A DNA stretch of 64,000 bases from Odontesthes bonariensis (GCF_027942865.1 NC_134524.1:19087536-19151535); one strand, 5' to 3'. Counted from the stretch's first letter, positions 11,501 through 23,768 are shown. Numbers and translations: made by a program. The notes: generated from the sequence alone by a model not told the origin.

Positions 11501-14500
11501 TGGAAGAGACGGTGGTTTGTGCTGCGAAGTGGCCGACTGAGTGGCGAACCTGATGTCCTGCAGTACTACAAGAACCAGCAATCACGCCGGCCAATCAGGA
11601 CCATCAACCTGAATCTCTGTGAACAGGTAAATTTCAAGGACTGCTTAAAAAGTCAGGTTAGGAGCACAGAGTATAAATACTTGCCAAGAAACGCTGTAAC
11701 AAACCCCTCCTGTCCTGCAGGTGGATGCCGGTCTGTCGTTCACAAAGAAGGAGCTGGAGAGCAGCTTTGTTTTCGACCTGAGGACGGAGGAGAGGACCTG
11801 GTACCTGGTGGCAGAGTCCGAGGAGGACATGAACCGCTGGGTGACGTCCATCTGCCTGCTCTGTGGCTTCAACCCCACCGATGAAAGTACGACAAGGATA
11901 AGTCGACAGATCGAAAGTATTCCGTGTAACAAACTTGCTTTGCATTTGAAATGGTGAGGTGTGTGTGGGGGTTGTAGTTGAGTCAGTGTGAAAAGTAGTA
12001 GGAGGAGAAGGGAACATGCAGAGAAAAGGATGGACTTAAAGGCTCTTGAGATTGACAGTCAATGACTGTTGTATGTATATATGTAAAAAAAAAAAAAAAA
12101 AGAACACGGCATGATATCTACACCTATTTAAACTGTTGTTTTTGTATAAAACTCTTACTTTATGTTTATGCATTTGGCAGTAGCTTTTATCCAAAGCAAC
12201 TTACAAATGAGGATAATATAACATTACTGCTGACGCCAATGCTAACAATAAGAAAACCACTAGGCTGGCTCTGTCAGAGGTGACAGGGATGTGGAAATAG
12301 AGTGCAGGTATAGAGGGACGTACAGAAAAAGAAATGCAGCAGAGGGGGTAGGGAAGTACAGGGTAAGTGCTAGGATAGGATATGCTCTCTGAAGAGCTGG
12401 GTCTTCAACAGTTTCTTGAAGATGGACCTGTTCTTGTAGAGCTCCACCATCGTGGAACGACACATGAAATACCAAACCACTTTAATACCAAAACAAAAAA
12501 AAGAGCCCTTCGATAACTCAAGCACCGTTTATCGTAGCTGTGTTTTCCCTTAAGATCCTCTTATAGCACATTTAAACTTTTATTCATAAAGTATTCAAAC
12601 ACCAGTACTCCCAAACGTCATTAGAAGAATGTGCTTATCTTTAATGAATAATAGATGCGGTCCCTACCAAACCTTCCTAATGCACTACCACTTATAATTC
12701 ACGCCCCTCATCTATAAATCCTAACTCAACTGTAACGAAGGCACCTACCTCGTGATTTCCCCTCATGATGGTCAGAATTAGCCAACAAAGTGAAAAAAAA
12801 CTTTTCGGAAGACAAAATCATGATGGTGACGGAAGAAAACGTGTGTTTGTGACCTCCTGCTCATGAAACTATTGGAGCACAGTGATTAGCTGAAAAATGA
12901 ATGATATGCTAGAAGTATTAAAAAAATAATAATATTGAGTATAGATAACTGAACAGCTATCTAACGCTTTCATTATTCACAAATCAAGTTGCACCTTGAG
13001 GAAGCTAACTGAATAACTAGCAGGATCCTGTAGCATTCAGAGCACAAAACATCACAATTTTTATTATCTTCTTATTTAATCTAAAAATGTAATCAAATCC
13101 AAAAAAACTATCCCACTTACTTTTACAAATATAATACTGTTTGTTTGATCCTGTCAGATATATATTAGGATTGGGATTTTCTTTTTCTCAAAACATCTAT
13201 AAAATATCTAATAATTTCATTAAAAAAAAACGTTACAAAAAAACGCTAATAAACCTGGATGGGAATCCTAAACTGGCCATCAATGACTCTCTAAAGACAG
13301 ATGTAGCAAACCACAATATCTGTGTGTCTGATAATCTCACATACTTGAAGTCAATATTGTTTCATTTAAGATAACTGCATTCTATTAATTCATTTGTCGG
13401 AATATAAAGTCTTAATAAACCGATGGATGTCGATTCAGGTTGGAAGAAAATGTGAAATACAAGTCCTCTGCAAGGACTCAAACATTTTTTTTTTTTTTTT
13501 TTTAAACGCCTGCTTAAAGATATTCGACTTCCTTTTTTTTCTATCCCTATAGTTCCAGATAGACATTCCAGCTCCAGCTCCAGCTCCGCCTCAACAACCA
13601 GTGGCACCCCCACCATCTCCACTGTGACGGGGTCGGTCCCACCCCCGTACGACCCGGTGAGTGTGCGGCACCTGGAGCATGACAGCAGCGCGGAAGACGA
13701 TTACCTGTGGTTATCAAACTGCCAGAGTCACACCAGGTAAGCAAACGCACACAAAAAACTGCAACAAGACAAACAAAAAATAAAGAAACACTCAAAAATG
13801 TTCACAGGTGTTTTTTAACTAACTAGCAGACAAACACACCGTCTTGATTAAATCTCCTTACATGGATTGCTTTTCACTCTTCTTGTAATTTCTAAAAGAA
13901 ACTATTTCCCAATCTCTTTAAGCATGTAGTTCTGTCATTTTAGGTGTCGGAAAAATGGGTGTGAGAGCAAATATATGATAAAAAGATAAATACCAGATGT
14001 GCAAAATTTGGTGAAAGCTTCTCATGCGATTTCCCACTACTAAAACGCAATAATAGTCAAATGAATAAGCCTAGATATGTTCTAAAAGAGCTTGTGACTC
14101 GTGAATTTGGTTTAAAACAAACTATTTCTGAGCAGCATTAATGTTTTGTAAACAAAAGGAACTATCCGCGGATAAATCAACGAACAGAGTTACAGGTTTA
14201 GACGTGTGGAACCTCGGGGAGGGGATTAGAGGTTTATCTTGGATAACACCCACAGATTTCTAAAAAGGGCAGCCTTCACAAAACTCCACGGGACCTTACA
14301 TAAGAACACCACAAGAAATGTCCATTGTCTCCTCTGATAGAGAGATCCTGAGCTCTATGATTAATTTGGTTGCATTTGTAACAAAACCACGTGAGAAGAT
14401 ATTTGAACAGTAACTGTTCAGTTTTAATTAGAACTCCTTCCTTCCTTGCAAAAGGTAGAAACGTTGTGTTTTTATTGCATTTAGGATATCCCTTTAAATC

Positions 14501-17500
14501 CTAATATAACTCCTATTTTCTTGTCTGTCTTTCTGTCTGTCTCCAGGCCTCCTTTAGGTTCCTCCACCTCTCTTGAAACAGACTACAATGACAACCTTTA
14601 CCCTCTTCCCTCTGCCACCTCCTCTTCATCTTCCTCCTCCTCCTCTCCTTCCCTCCCTCCTAGCAGCCTCCCACCTTTGTCCTCCTCTAGTTTTAGGACA
14701 GCCCCTTGGACAGTCGCTGCGATGACAAGCCCCCTCAGCCAGTCTCTGGATGCCAGCACGACGCCCGACTTCCAGAAACGAGCTGGCAGATCTCGCTGCC
14801 ACCCCTCTCCTCATCCCAGAAAGCACTCTTTAGATTTCCACCTGCGTCCCATGGCCATACCTCTCAGTGACGACGCGCACTCCAGCGTGCACCCAGGTGC
14901 ACAATCGCACACCACCAGCGGTTACCAGATCCCCCGTCTGGCATCCACTCCACAACCGCCCCTCCCTCGCCGCCCATCTTCCACCCCCAGTGTGGACTCC
15001 CTAACCCAGGCAGAGCTCCACACATCAACTCCTCCTCCTCGGCCACCCAAGCCCGCTGCCCTGGCAGCCCATGGAGAGGGCTGGGGCATGGGGCCCGCAA
15101 CCCTACCCCGAACCAACTCAGAGCCAGAGCGGAGGGATGAATGCATGAGTAGAGAAGAGCTCCTTTCAAGGAGAAACACAATCACTACCCTGGGATGCAC
15201 GGTGACCAGTAAGAAAACAACACCATCCTGATTTTTATAATTCCAGGAGATTTACTCGTTTGTTTTCTCACCGAGAGTCAGACATGCAGACTATTCGAAA
15301 TGGATGTACTTTATTTTTTTTGTAATTCTCTGTTTATTTTTTTTATCTCGTCTTGTTGGTCTGAAAGTACTGAAAGAAAAAAGGGAGGATCTAACCGAGA
15401 ACTGTGAAAACATACTCACATAGGGCAGCAGCTTGTCAAAAACAACACAGCCCCTCTGGAATGGATCATGCCCGGCTTTAGTGTCTATATTACTGCCAAT
15501 CAGACTCAGTTCACAAAAATGGACATTTTTAATATCAGCAATAAGACTTGTGATTTTGACCATATTTCTAGTGTAAAGTAGGGTAACGTCTGTACAACAT
15601 TTTCTAACAGTAAACCTACCAGTGGCTGAAACCCAAAGAAGAGAAAGAATGAAAAGAATGAAGTTGGATAAGAAAAAAAAAAAGCTTAACTGGAACTTGA
15701 ATCTTTTTTCTAAATCTGTGACCCCTGCCTCCCCCTCAAGCCCTTTTAAGAGGACCGTGCTGTTGTTCATATTAATGACATTTGCGGCCGACGTCTCTTC
15801 TTCCCTTAGAAATGAGAAAGGGTTAGGAGGCTGCATCCATCTTTTATGATCTATGATCAGATGTCACTCCACTCAGTCAACAGTCACATAACATAAGATG
15901 CTCGTTAGCAAGTCTTAGGCTAGAAACTCGTTGATAAAAAGGATGGATCCTCATTTCTCTTTATATAACCAGTCTCCAAATCAGACTTGCAGTTGAAACC
16001 GAGCCTTTACACAGCGATTTGTTTGAGTTACGTTTGTGTCCACATGGGGGTTTCCAAGTCCAATCTCCACTATCACTTTAGCTTTATCTTGGTTTCTAAC
16101 AGAGAATTTAAGCCACTGAATGCTTCCCCCAGCAGGTTCATTGAAGTGTTATTGCAGAAAACAGCCAACCGTTGCCATGCCTGCAAGTTGGTGACCTTTA
16201 AAAAGCTTTTCCTCACATTTTAAAACATGGAACTTTACCACATTAGGTCGTTTAAATGTCTGTTCCAAACAAAGCCATCATGCAGTCAGTTGACATCATC
16301 AAGCTCAGTACCGTCTGTGGGGTCTGTAACTGCATGTTGTTTCAATTCAAGTATATAGGTTACACATGGGCAAAGAGGCAGAGGAATATGGAACTATTTC
16401 AGAAGTATCAGAGGGATTTCATGTCGTCTTTTTAATACTTAATCGCTGTGGCTGCATCATCAGCAGGTGCTTAGTGTTTCTTGGCACCTCAAAGGAGATC
16501 AGAGCCCAACGGTTAAGAGGCTTCACTGCGCTGAAGTGGCAGAGTTGATGGATTATCCCCCTACAGCTGAAACATTCGGTGCTTGTTTGTGCCATAACTT
16601 GTTTAGCATTAGAGTCATTAATGAGATGAGACCTTTGCCCCGCAGTCGCACAAAGACGTCTTTCAGCAGAAACTCTTTAAAAGTCCAGAGTAAAATTTCC
16701 TTGATGGAGGCACAGCGAGAGACTAAGATTAAGAAGGTGTTTACAGTTCAATTGTCTTTCCTTGAACATGTTCAGGCATGATATTTCAGGCACAGATATT
16801 TGCCTCTGCCAAACTCTCTGCCCATCGACATTCAGATCTGGTCAAGCTCCGTTTGGCTTTTACAAAAGAATTAAACGTGAGTGGAGGCCCGCGAAATGCA
16901 CAGAGGTCTGCAAGTTGTCATTAGTTTTGTTTTCCTTCTCTGACATATGTGTACTTAGAGGTAACCAAGGAGAGGGATGTCACATTCTTCTGGAGAGAGC
17001 TAAGAAGACAGAAACAAATGTGGACCTCCTGTGATTTAAAGTGAGGGCTGAGCTCGGGATAGTTTACATCTCTGCGCTCTGTGTTTCAGGTTGTGAGTCT
17101 TTTCACATTCCTCGGTCTCTGTCCGAGAGAGCGAGCTTGTTTGAGTTCAGCGAGAGCTTCAACAGCTACTTTGTAAGTTTTTTTTTAGTTTTTTTTTTTA
17201 ATAACACTTATATAATCTCCCTCATTTCATCATTTATCTTTAAAATTATAAAGACTTGTTTTTTTTCCCCTCTCCAAGATCAATAAAGGCATGGTACCTC
17301 TGGGTAGTGTTTGTTCTGAGGATGATGATGTGGGTGAAAACTATGTACCGATGAGCGCTGCCACCACTGAGCCTCCAGTTGCACCAAAGTGAGTAAAAAG
17401 GAATTCAATGCATGAAAAGCTCAGATTTAACAATTTTTAAACCAATCAGTTTTGTTTCGATTAAAGTTAATGCTGGCAGTGTATACCAGATATTACACTC

Positions 17501-20500
17501 TGCCGAGACAGAAAAGTTTGTTCATGTCATTTGTTTATTCTTCTTCTCTTGTAAGACATTAAGTTGTGCTGGACTCAAGCTAACCACTGCTGGATGGAAA
17601 TTTTCTAAGTAAATTTGAATATTTCCTCTCCAGGGTGCTTCCCAGTGATCCCTCCGACCAGCCTCAAGACGGCAACTACGTCCCCATGACCCCTCTGACT
17701 TCTTCCCTTCCCACTCACCTCATCCCTGTGACGAGCAACCTGGCATTGTTGGGGAGGCAAGTGCCACCACCTGCCCACATGGGATTCCGCAAATCGCCGC
17801 GAACTCCAGCTGTTACCCTCACCCCGCCGCTCCGGAGGAACACCAGCGGAGGGGAAGCCAAAGCCAAAGCCATGCCCCCTCCAATCCACCGCAACCTGAA
17901 ACCACAACGGAAGGGTAAGAGGGAGCTGCACCTAAACTTTATACATATGAGAAATGCAATAAAGAGTGCATCATGCCGGTAAAAGACAGAACTGAAGACA
18001 AGAAAACGATGGATTTTGTGAATCAATTGCATCTTGTTTTGATATCCAATCCATTCACTGCGGCTGCATCTTTAATCAGCTGCAGCAAATTTTATCAAAT
18101 TTTTGAGAGTGATCTTGAATTACTTAAAAAGAACATATAACGAAGGGTAATCAAACCGATCCAACAAACTTTCTGCCCAAAGAATAAGTCAAAGAATATT
18201 TTTGTCCAGTAGCCGTTGATTTGCTGCGAGAGCACAGATTGATGCTTTCTGATGTTTTACAGGGGTTTGTGCCAAGCAGCCTGCGGACAAAAACGACGGC
18301 CACACAGCCGGCGACCCCAAGCATAAAACAAAAGGTACGAACCATAAATGAAAGTGAGCGTCACTGTCTGACACCATGGAGTGAAGACAAAAACCAGGCA
18401 GCAGATCTTAAAGCATGATCATTTCTTCAAAACATTCAGGGGATTAAAGAACAAAGATTGCTGCAGCTTTTTCTCGTGTATGTTAGCTTTAGAGTTCCAC
18501 AGGACTCCTCACAAATCATGAAAATAGAGAATTGGGATTTGTTCTTATAAGACAGAAAACAGCAGCACCACCATGAGAAAGCTTATATTTGGTGTTTGTA
18601 ATTTTCCAAAACAAGTTTCCAACACTTCCTTCAATCAAAGCTTCCAAATACAGTAGGTTGTTTGTTTATATACAAACTACCGCCTCTGCATGGACAGCAC
18701 GGAAATTTGATTGTTACCACACTGGAACAAACATGATTCTCAAGTGTTTCCTTGAACAAGCCACAGAGTCCTATTAGGGAGGAAGGGGAGCGGTGGGTAT
18801 GGTGCGATCACATTTCCAACCCTGAGACGCGAGTCCAGTCCCCAGATGTGAGCATTTTCACATGTGGGTTGCACTCAGTCAAGAACACAAACACTTTTCC
18901 AACTTCCTGGCTGGTAGTACAATGTGAGACAATAATCTTACTTGGTTAGGTTGATCATCATTTATTTTATTTTTTTTTAAAGCAACTATCACCTTAATGG
19001 CCACAATTCTGCTGATTGCTCTGTGGCACATCAACACAGCGATTTGTTAGGACAAAGTTTCACTTCCTGGTTGGGTTTAGGCAATGCCTAAAAGAGCAAT
19101 TTTTTATTTTTATGTCAACTATGCCTCAGTCACAGTTTGGAGATTGTCCTCCTCCATTCATTCATGCCTACAGAAATGACCGTAGTTTAAATTTCAAAGA
19201 ATACGTTAAGCTGCCTCTAGTGGTTGCAAAATCAACTGCATGTGAAGTATAGAAACGCTGTCATGGTGATATGCTATAAAGATTGTAGTTTAACTCTAAT
19301 CATCCTTAGCAGGTTGTTTTGAATCGGAAACCGAACCAACGAATGTTACTGCCTAAACCCAACCAGGAAGTGAGGAAATTGCTTTCATAAATTCATCTTT
19401 TGAAGCAACCAAGAAATGAAAAAGAAAGAAAAAAAACAACCGCCTACTCTGTCATAGCACCCGAAGTAATATTGTTGGTGATCATATTCTGCATGTAGAC
19501 TATCCATACTGTCAAGTATGTGGTGTGGAGCAAATGTGTTCTTTCTAGCACCGCAATGTAGCAAATGGTTAGCAAAACGGTTGATTTTGGCATAAACTAC
19601 AAAAACCTGGATGATCTGAAGCTCTACATCCACTAAATCTGGTGCAAATAAAGACAGAAATTTGAGTGAAAGTGCTGAGTCGCAGCAGTAGATTCACTTG
19701 AGCTTGATCTTTCCAGTAAAAAGACAGTTGTGACTCTCCAGTCCGATTTCCCATGAAGGCTTTTTGGTACATCTTCTTTCACAATCCGGCACATTTCTGT
19801 TATTTCTACAGGAAGAAAAAGAGTAACACCTAACCATAAAAACCATCTGTTCTGAGGAACAATTACTAAACCCGTTAAAGTCTGAAATTAGACCGTTTCT
19901 GTTTCTTTATCAGTTGGCAGTTTCTCTCTCTCTCCCTATTCCCCCGTGTTGTTTCTCTTTCAGTTTGAATTATTTAGCTGCTCCCATCTAGCTCGACAAC
20001 GCAGCAGCATAAAGCTCCGACAGCCACATACATGCAAACCCACACCCACACAAATGAAGCAGCACCTTACAGACACGTTTAGATCAAATATTAATGAGGG
20101 TTCAGAGTTAGGAAGTAGCTTCTGTATCACTCAGAGCTCTGCTGGTTTTACTCTCTGTAATGAGCCTATAGTTTCAAACATGACATGGCTCGCTAGTAAT
20201 TTACTTGGTTGACTTTTCTTATTAGATTGCTCTAAAAAAAATATATATATATATTTAATTAAGAGCTGATATTTCTTTCTAATGTCACATGGGAACAGTT
20301 TTCAGATCATCGCAAACCCCAACCAAGTCCTAATTTACAAACACAACCTTGTAGTTTTGCGAGCTAAACTCAGCCCGTTACAGGTTACAAAGAAGTTTAA
20401 AAGGGAAAGAACAGTTAGCGAATGAATGCCAGCGCTTCCTACCTTATTACATTAAGTCATTTTAATATTTGAGCCCTGGACCATCAAGGCCATCACACAC

Positions 20501-23500
20501 AATTACACACATTTACCCCCGATTCACACTGATACAGTAAGTTTGATCTCCAGAAGTGCCTCCTCTTCACACACATCATTCTGTGGTTGAACTGATCAAC
20601 AATGAGATGACTGCCATTAGCAGCTCCAAGTGATTTTTTGATTTGATTTGATTTATTTAATTGTATCAGAAAAGTCTTACACACATTCAAAGACTCAAAA
20701 CACAATTGAGGATAAAAACACAATAAAGTCCAGGACTTATTTCCATTGTGGTCCTCACATAAAACATTAAGACAAGACAAGCCACAACAAGACACTCACA
20801 AAGTGTATGACAAACACACCTTAAACACATTAAAAGACATCATCACACAATTGAGGATAGGAACACAATAAAGTCCAGGACTTATTTCCATTGTGGTCCT
20901 CACATAAAACATTAAGACAAGACAAGCTACGACAAGACACTCACAGAGTGTATGACAAACAGTAATAAATAACATAGAATGCAAACCACATTTTTCTTAA
21001 GTAAAAATAAACGACAGTAGCTGACCCCCTGCTCTATTCAGCTACCCTCTCTAGTAACCAGGCCTTGATTCTCTTTTTAAAAGTATTCAGACACGATGTG
21101 ACTTTAATTTCCCTATCTAACTTGTTCCACTGCATTGCCCCTATATAGGCAAAGGTTCCTTTCCCTACAGATGTTTTAAAAGAATATGGACGCAGATCTG
21201 ATATGCTGCCACGAGTGCAAATATTGTGATTGTCCTTTACCCTAGTGATAAGACATGATAAAAACATTTGGGCGCTACCAAATAGAATTTTATGGATCAT
21301 ATTCATCCTTGACATAATAATACGAGACTCAACAGGGAGCCAGTTCAGCTCCGCAAAATGTGACCTACCTATATGAGACCTATGGCCCACGTTCAAAACC
21401 ACTCTCACTAATTTATTCTGTGCTGTTTGCAAGTGCACCTTGCATCAGACTGCATGTGGCCCAAGCTTTTGCTGCCATTACCCCAAATATAAAAAAGACT
21501 TGTTACTTTGTGAGTCTAAACTCCTTAAAGTCTTCTTCGATGCCTTTCCTCCACAGTTAAAGAGATCAGATAATGCTCTGTTCTATTTGAGGCACAAAAT
21601 GTGTGCATCACCTCCAACATGTAGGCTTTCGGTCTATCACAATGGACCTAAAACTTGCAAAATACAATTATCCATCACCAAAGAGCCTCATCCTCTGTGT
21701 TTCATACTGTATATAATGGATAAGTTGATCAACTAATTTTGAAAATAAATGATTAATTATTATTCAAACGGCTCTGGCTTTGTCGTATCAATTAAAAGGT
21801 ATGTGGAGAGGTTTTGCATTTTTCCAAAAGTCATAAACCAAACAAATGAGACGGTTTGCCTGCCAAGGATGTTGCTCCCCTGGTTTCCCTCAGGTGTGCT
21901 GCATCAGGGGCTAATCAGTCCATCCCCTGAAAAAGCGCTCCAAACGTCCTCCTTCACAACACATCATTCACCAAAATGAAGGCCTGTTTAAAATGAATGT
22001 GCATAAGTGACAAAAGAGTAGTTTTGGTTTATTGGTTCCTATCAAATCAAAATCAAATTTATTTGTAAAGCACATTTCATGTTCAAAACAATTCAAAGTG
22101 CTTCACATAAAATAAAAGCATTGCAGCAGGGAGTGGAAGAAGCATTAAAAATACATAAAAGAATATAAAGAGAAACAAATCATTTAAATGAATTCAAAAA
22201 CAAGCAAGCAAAAACAGTGACAAATAAGCATTTTAACATTAATATGCTACTATTTCGAAAGTTATAAGAAGAAAAAAGTCTTCTCTCCTCTGTCTCTTAG
22301 TGAAGCCGGTTCCTCTGGAGATCACGCCGGTGCCGGAGGACTGGCAGGAGGTCGCGCCTCCTGTGCGCTCTCCTGTCACGCGAACCTTCACACGAGGGTA
22401 AGTTTGTGAATGTTTGCGTGAGTGAGCGTCAAAGTTTCACAGCAGTTTAAGAGCAAAAGTAACCAAACACTGCCACACCTAATGTCCGGAGTCTGCTGCC
22501 ACCCTGTGGTGTTGTGGTGGTACTACAAGCAGGGAAAGCGACTGAAGTTGAGTGTGCAGGGATGAGGAAGAAGTGTCAAAACTACAATGTAAAAGTTTGA
22601 ATATTAATAGAATGAAGAGTAGAAAACTTTTGGAATTAAGTTCATAGTATCATGGTTAAAAACTGACTTTTTTACAACATTAAAAAACCTTTTTTTGAAT
22701 ATGTTAAATGAATGATCAATGATTACAGTATTCATTTGTGGCTGTGTGTGTTTCAGTCCATCCAGGCGTCGATCGGTCAGGCCGAGCTCTGGTCAAAGCT
22801 CTTCTCCCTCCTCTGATTCTGATGATCTAGATGATAGTTATGTCGCCATGACGACCTCCAGCCTCAGTTTTAGTGCGGGAGAACCGGTAAAGCACTCTTC
22901 TTCCTTCCCCTCTTTTCAGTTTCCTTCCTCTGGTGACAATAGTCCTCCTATCCCTATTTTGCTTTTCTCTTTCCTTCCTCCATCCAGCCCTTTTTTAGTA
23001 CCTTCTTTATTTTTCTTTTCATCCACTCTGTTTTTTTGTGTGTGTGCGTATGTGTGTGTGTTATTTTCCCCCTCTTTGTTTCTCATTTGTTTGTATCCAT
23101 TGAACTGAACTCGGAATGTGTGTGTGTTGCAGTCTCTGAGGCTTATGCTGCACAGGGCCTCAGAAGGTGGAGCGAGCAGCCCGTTAATACGGAGAGCCAA
23201 AGGTGAAAAACAGGTGGAGTATCTGGACCTGGACCTCCACACTGGACGAAATACACCAACAAGACAGGTAACAATGCTCTGTCATAGTGAACAGATAAAA
23301 AAAAAATGATAAAATATTGTTTGTTCGTGAAGGTGATCGAGGTGTATGAATATTTTCAATGAACTGTTTGACCACTAGAGGGCACCAAGTCATCATCATC
23401 ACTGTCTTGTCCTGTAATATTTTGTTCAAGCTTTCACCTCAAATCTAGTTGTTGTTTTTTTGTTTTTTTTTACACCTGTTATTTTGTTTTACTAATGTCT

Positions 23501-23768
23501 TTTCTTCAAGCAGCAGATTTTAAAATAGATTGACATGACATGAGAATTTAACTTTTCGCTACACGTGTGTCTGTGGAACCAGAAACGCTGCACGGCAGAT
23601 GGTGGACCCAGCAGCAATGAGCAGGGTGAGACAGGTGAGGAGCGTGCACGAGGCTCGCGCACACGCGTCGACTACGTGGTGGTGGACCCCAAAAGAACCA
23701 AGGCCCTGAAGAACACCCGGGAAGCCTGGCACGACGGAAGAATGTCCACGGAAAAGGAGAAAAGCTAG
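5524..23768 (+). CDS. gab1: GRB2-associated-binding protein 1-like docking adaptor (12 coding exons)
   Basis: Coding exons: 5524-5598, 11498-11626, 11721-11886, 13553-13736, 14547-15208, 17090-17172, 17279-17388, 17634-17914, 22301-22397, 22757-22886, 23133-23267, 23583-23768. All introns are GT-AG and the exons join in frame to 745 codons, close to the roughly 700 residues of human GAB1. GAB1 is a membrane-recruited scaffold that, once phosphorylated by MET/EGFR-type kinases, binds PI3K and SHP2. Residues about 5-118 are the PH domain (start [20 protein letters not shown]). PPPRPPKP (exon 5) and [12 protein letters not shown] (exon 8) are GRB2 SH3 sites. Tyr455 and Tyr485 lie in YVPM and Tyr624 in YVAM (PI3K p85). 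Tyr669 (VEYLDLDL) and Tyr715 (VDYVVVD) form the SHP2 pair. [10 protein letters not shown] and the VRSPVTRTF block favour GAB1 over GAB2/3. Exon 5 carries a poly-Ser tract. The last acceptor is weak. Confidence 0.92.
5599..11497 (+). other. Intron 1 of gab1-like
   Basis: A 5.9-kb intron. It contains short CA-type microsatellites at about 6218-6244 and 7153-7172, an A/T-rich ATAA tract at about 8795-8832, and one repeat fragment at 9749-9815. No further exon was recognised. Small open frames in it lack splice-site support. Confidence 0.6.
9749..9815. repeat. LINE/SINE-type 3' end fragment
   Basis: The segment CAGAATCAAGTTTATTGCC..ACTTACAAGAAATTTG..GTGGTTGGTGCA matches the end of a dispersed fish retroposon recognised by its TTTATTGCCA and TTACAAGAAATTTG blocks. 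Only about 65 bases are visible and the borders are uncertain. Confidence 0.45.
12155..12475 (-). mobile_element. LINE-derived fragment in gab1-like intron 3
   Basis: The left part, CATTTGGCAGTAGCTTTTATCCAAAGCAACTTACAAATGAGG, is a very common teleost retroposon 3' motif. The right part contains CTCTCTGAAGAGCTGGGTCTTCAACAGTTTCTTGAAGATGGA, which on the minus strand reads as the end of a retrotransposon coding region. The copy is diverged and 5'-truncated. The family name is not certain. Confidence 0.6.
13737..14546 (+). other. Intron 4 of gab1-like, nothing recognised
   Basis: Non-coding intron between the exon carrying the PPPYDPV/DYLWL block and the large exon 5. It ends in the pyrimidine-rich TGTCTGTCTTTCTGTCTGTCTCCAG acceptor. 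No repeat family or extra exon was seen. Confidence 0.5.
15209..17089 (+). other. Intron 5 of gab1-like, nothing recognised
   Basis: About 1.9 kb of AT-rich intron. Open frames on both strands (for example 15291-15836 minus) lack domain similarity and splice-site context and are regarded as chance. Confidence 0.5.
18263..18334 (+). CDS. gab1: Candidate in-frame cassette exon of gab1-like
   Basis: A 72-base block bounded by TTTTACAG and GTACGA sits in the long intron between coding exons 8 and 9. Entered in phase 1 from exon 8 it reads 24 codons without a stop (start [17 protein letters not shown]) and leaves in phase 1, so it can be included or skipped without changing frame. The insertion point, just after RNLKPQRK and before VKPVPLE, is where the longer human GAB1 isoform carries its 30-residue alternative insert. 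The residues themselves do not resemble the human insert. Transcript support is unknown. Confidence 0.55.
18335..20630 (+). other. Left part of intron 8 of gab1-like
   Basis: Non-coding. A segment near 19064 (CTTCCTGGTTGGGTTTAGGCA) and its near inverse near 19355 (TGCCTAAACCCAACCAGGAAGTGAGG) form an inverted pair about 300 bases apart. That suggests a foldback or MITE remnant of unknown family at roughly 19060-19380. No exon was recognised. Confidence 0.4.
20636..21436 (-). mobile_element. 5'-truncated LINE, reverse transcriptase C-terminus and 3' UTR
   Basis: The minus-strand frame at 21034-21438 encodes a C-terminal retrotransposon region: [28 protein letters not shown], then [19 protein letters not shown] and a final [12 protein letters not shown]. 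The block order QNK..R..LNWLPV..R..WN.L....TFK is typical of the end of LINE reverse transcriptases. The 3' UTR lies at 20636-21033 and ends in a short GATTT repeat tail at about 20636-20660. The UTR carries a tandem duplication. The frame is open over 134 codons, so the insertion is fairly young. The clade is not certain. Confidence 0.72.
20701..20961. repeat. 145-base tandem duplication inside the LINE 3' UTR
   Basis: The unit beginning CACAATTGAGGATA at 20701 starts again at 20846. The following blocks (ACACAATAAAGTCCAGGACTT, GTGGTCCTCACATAAAACATT, ACACTCACA.AGTGTATGACAAAC) recur in the same order. The first unit spans 20701-20845 and the second is incomplete, ending near 20961. Few differences separate the units, so the duplication is recent or was inherited from the active element. 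Confidence 0.85.
22040..22185. repeat. LINE 3'-end-like fragment in gab1-like intron 8
   Basis: ATCAAATTTATTTGTAAAGCACATTTCATGTTCAAAACAATTCAAAGTGCTTCACATAAA is the familiar fish retroposon end also seen at 42745-42810 and 58169-58240. It lies about 115 bases before gab1-like exon 9. The right-hand border is unclear. Confidence 0.6.

Noticed and set aside
14626..15200. Three minus-strand frames over gab1-like exon 5
   Set aside because: They are antisense shadows of a GC-rich, low-complexity coding exon.
15291..15836. 181-codon minus-strand frame in gab1-like intron 5
   Set aside because: AT-rich low-complexity residues (runs of Phe, Leu, Ser), no recognised domain and no splice or promoter signals.
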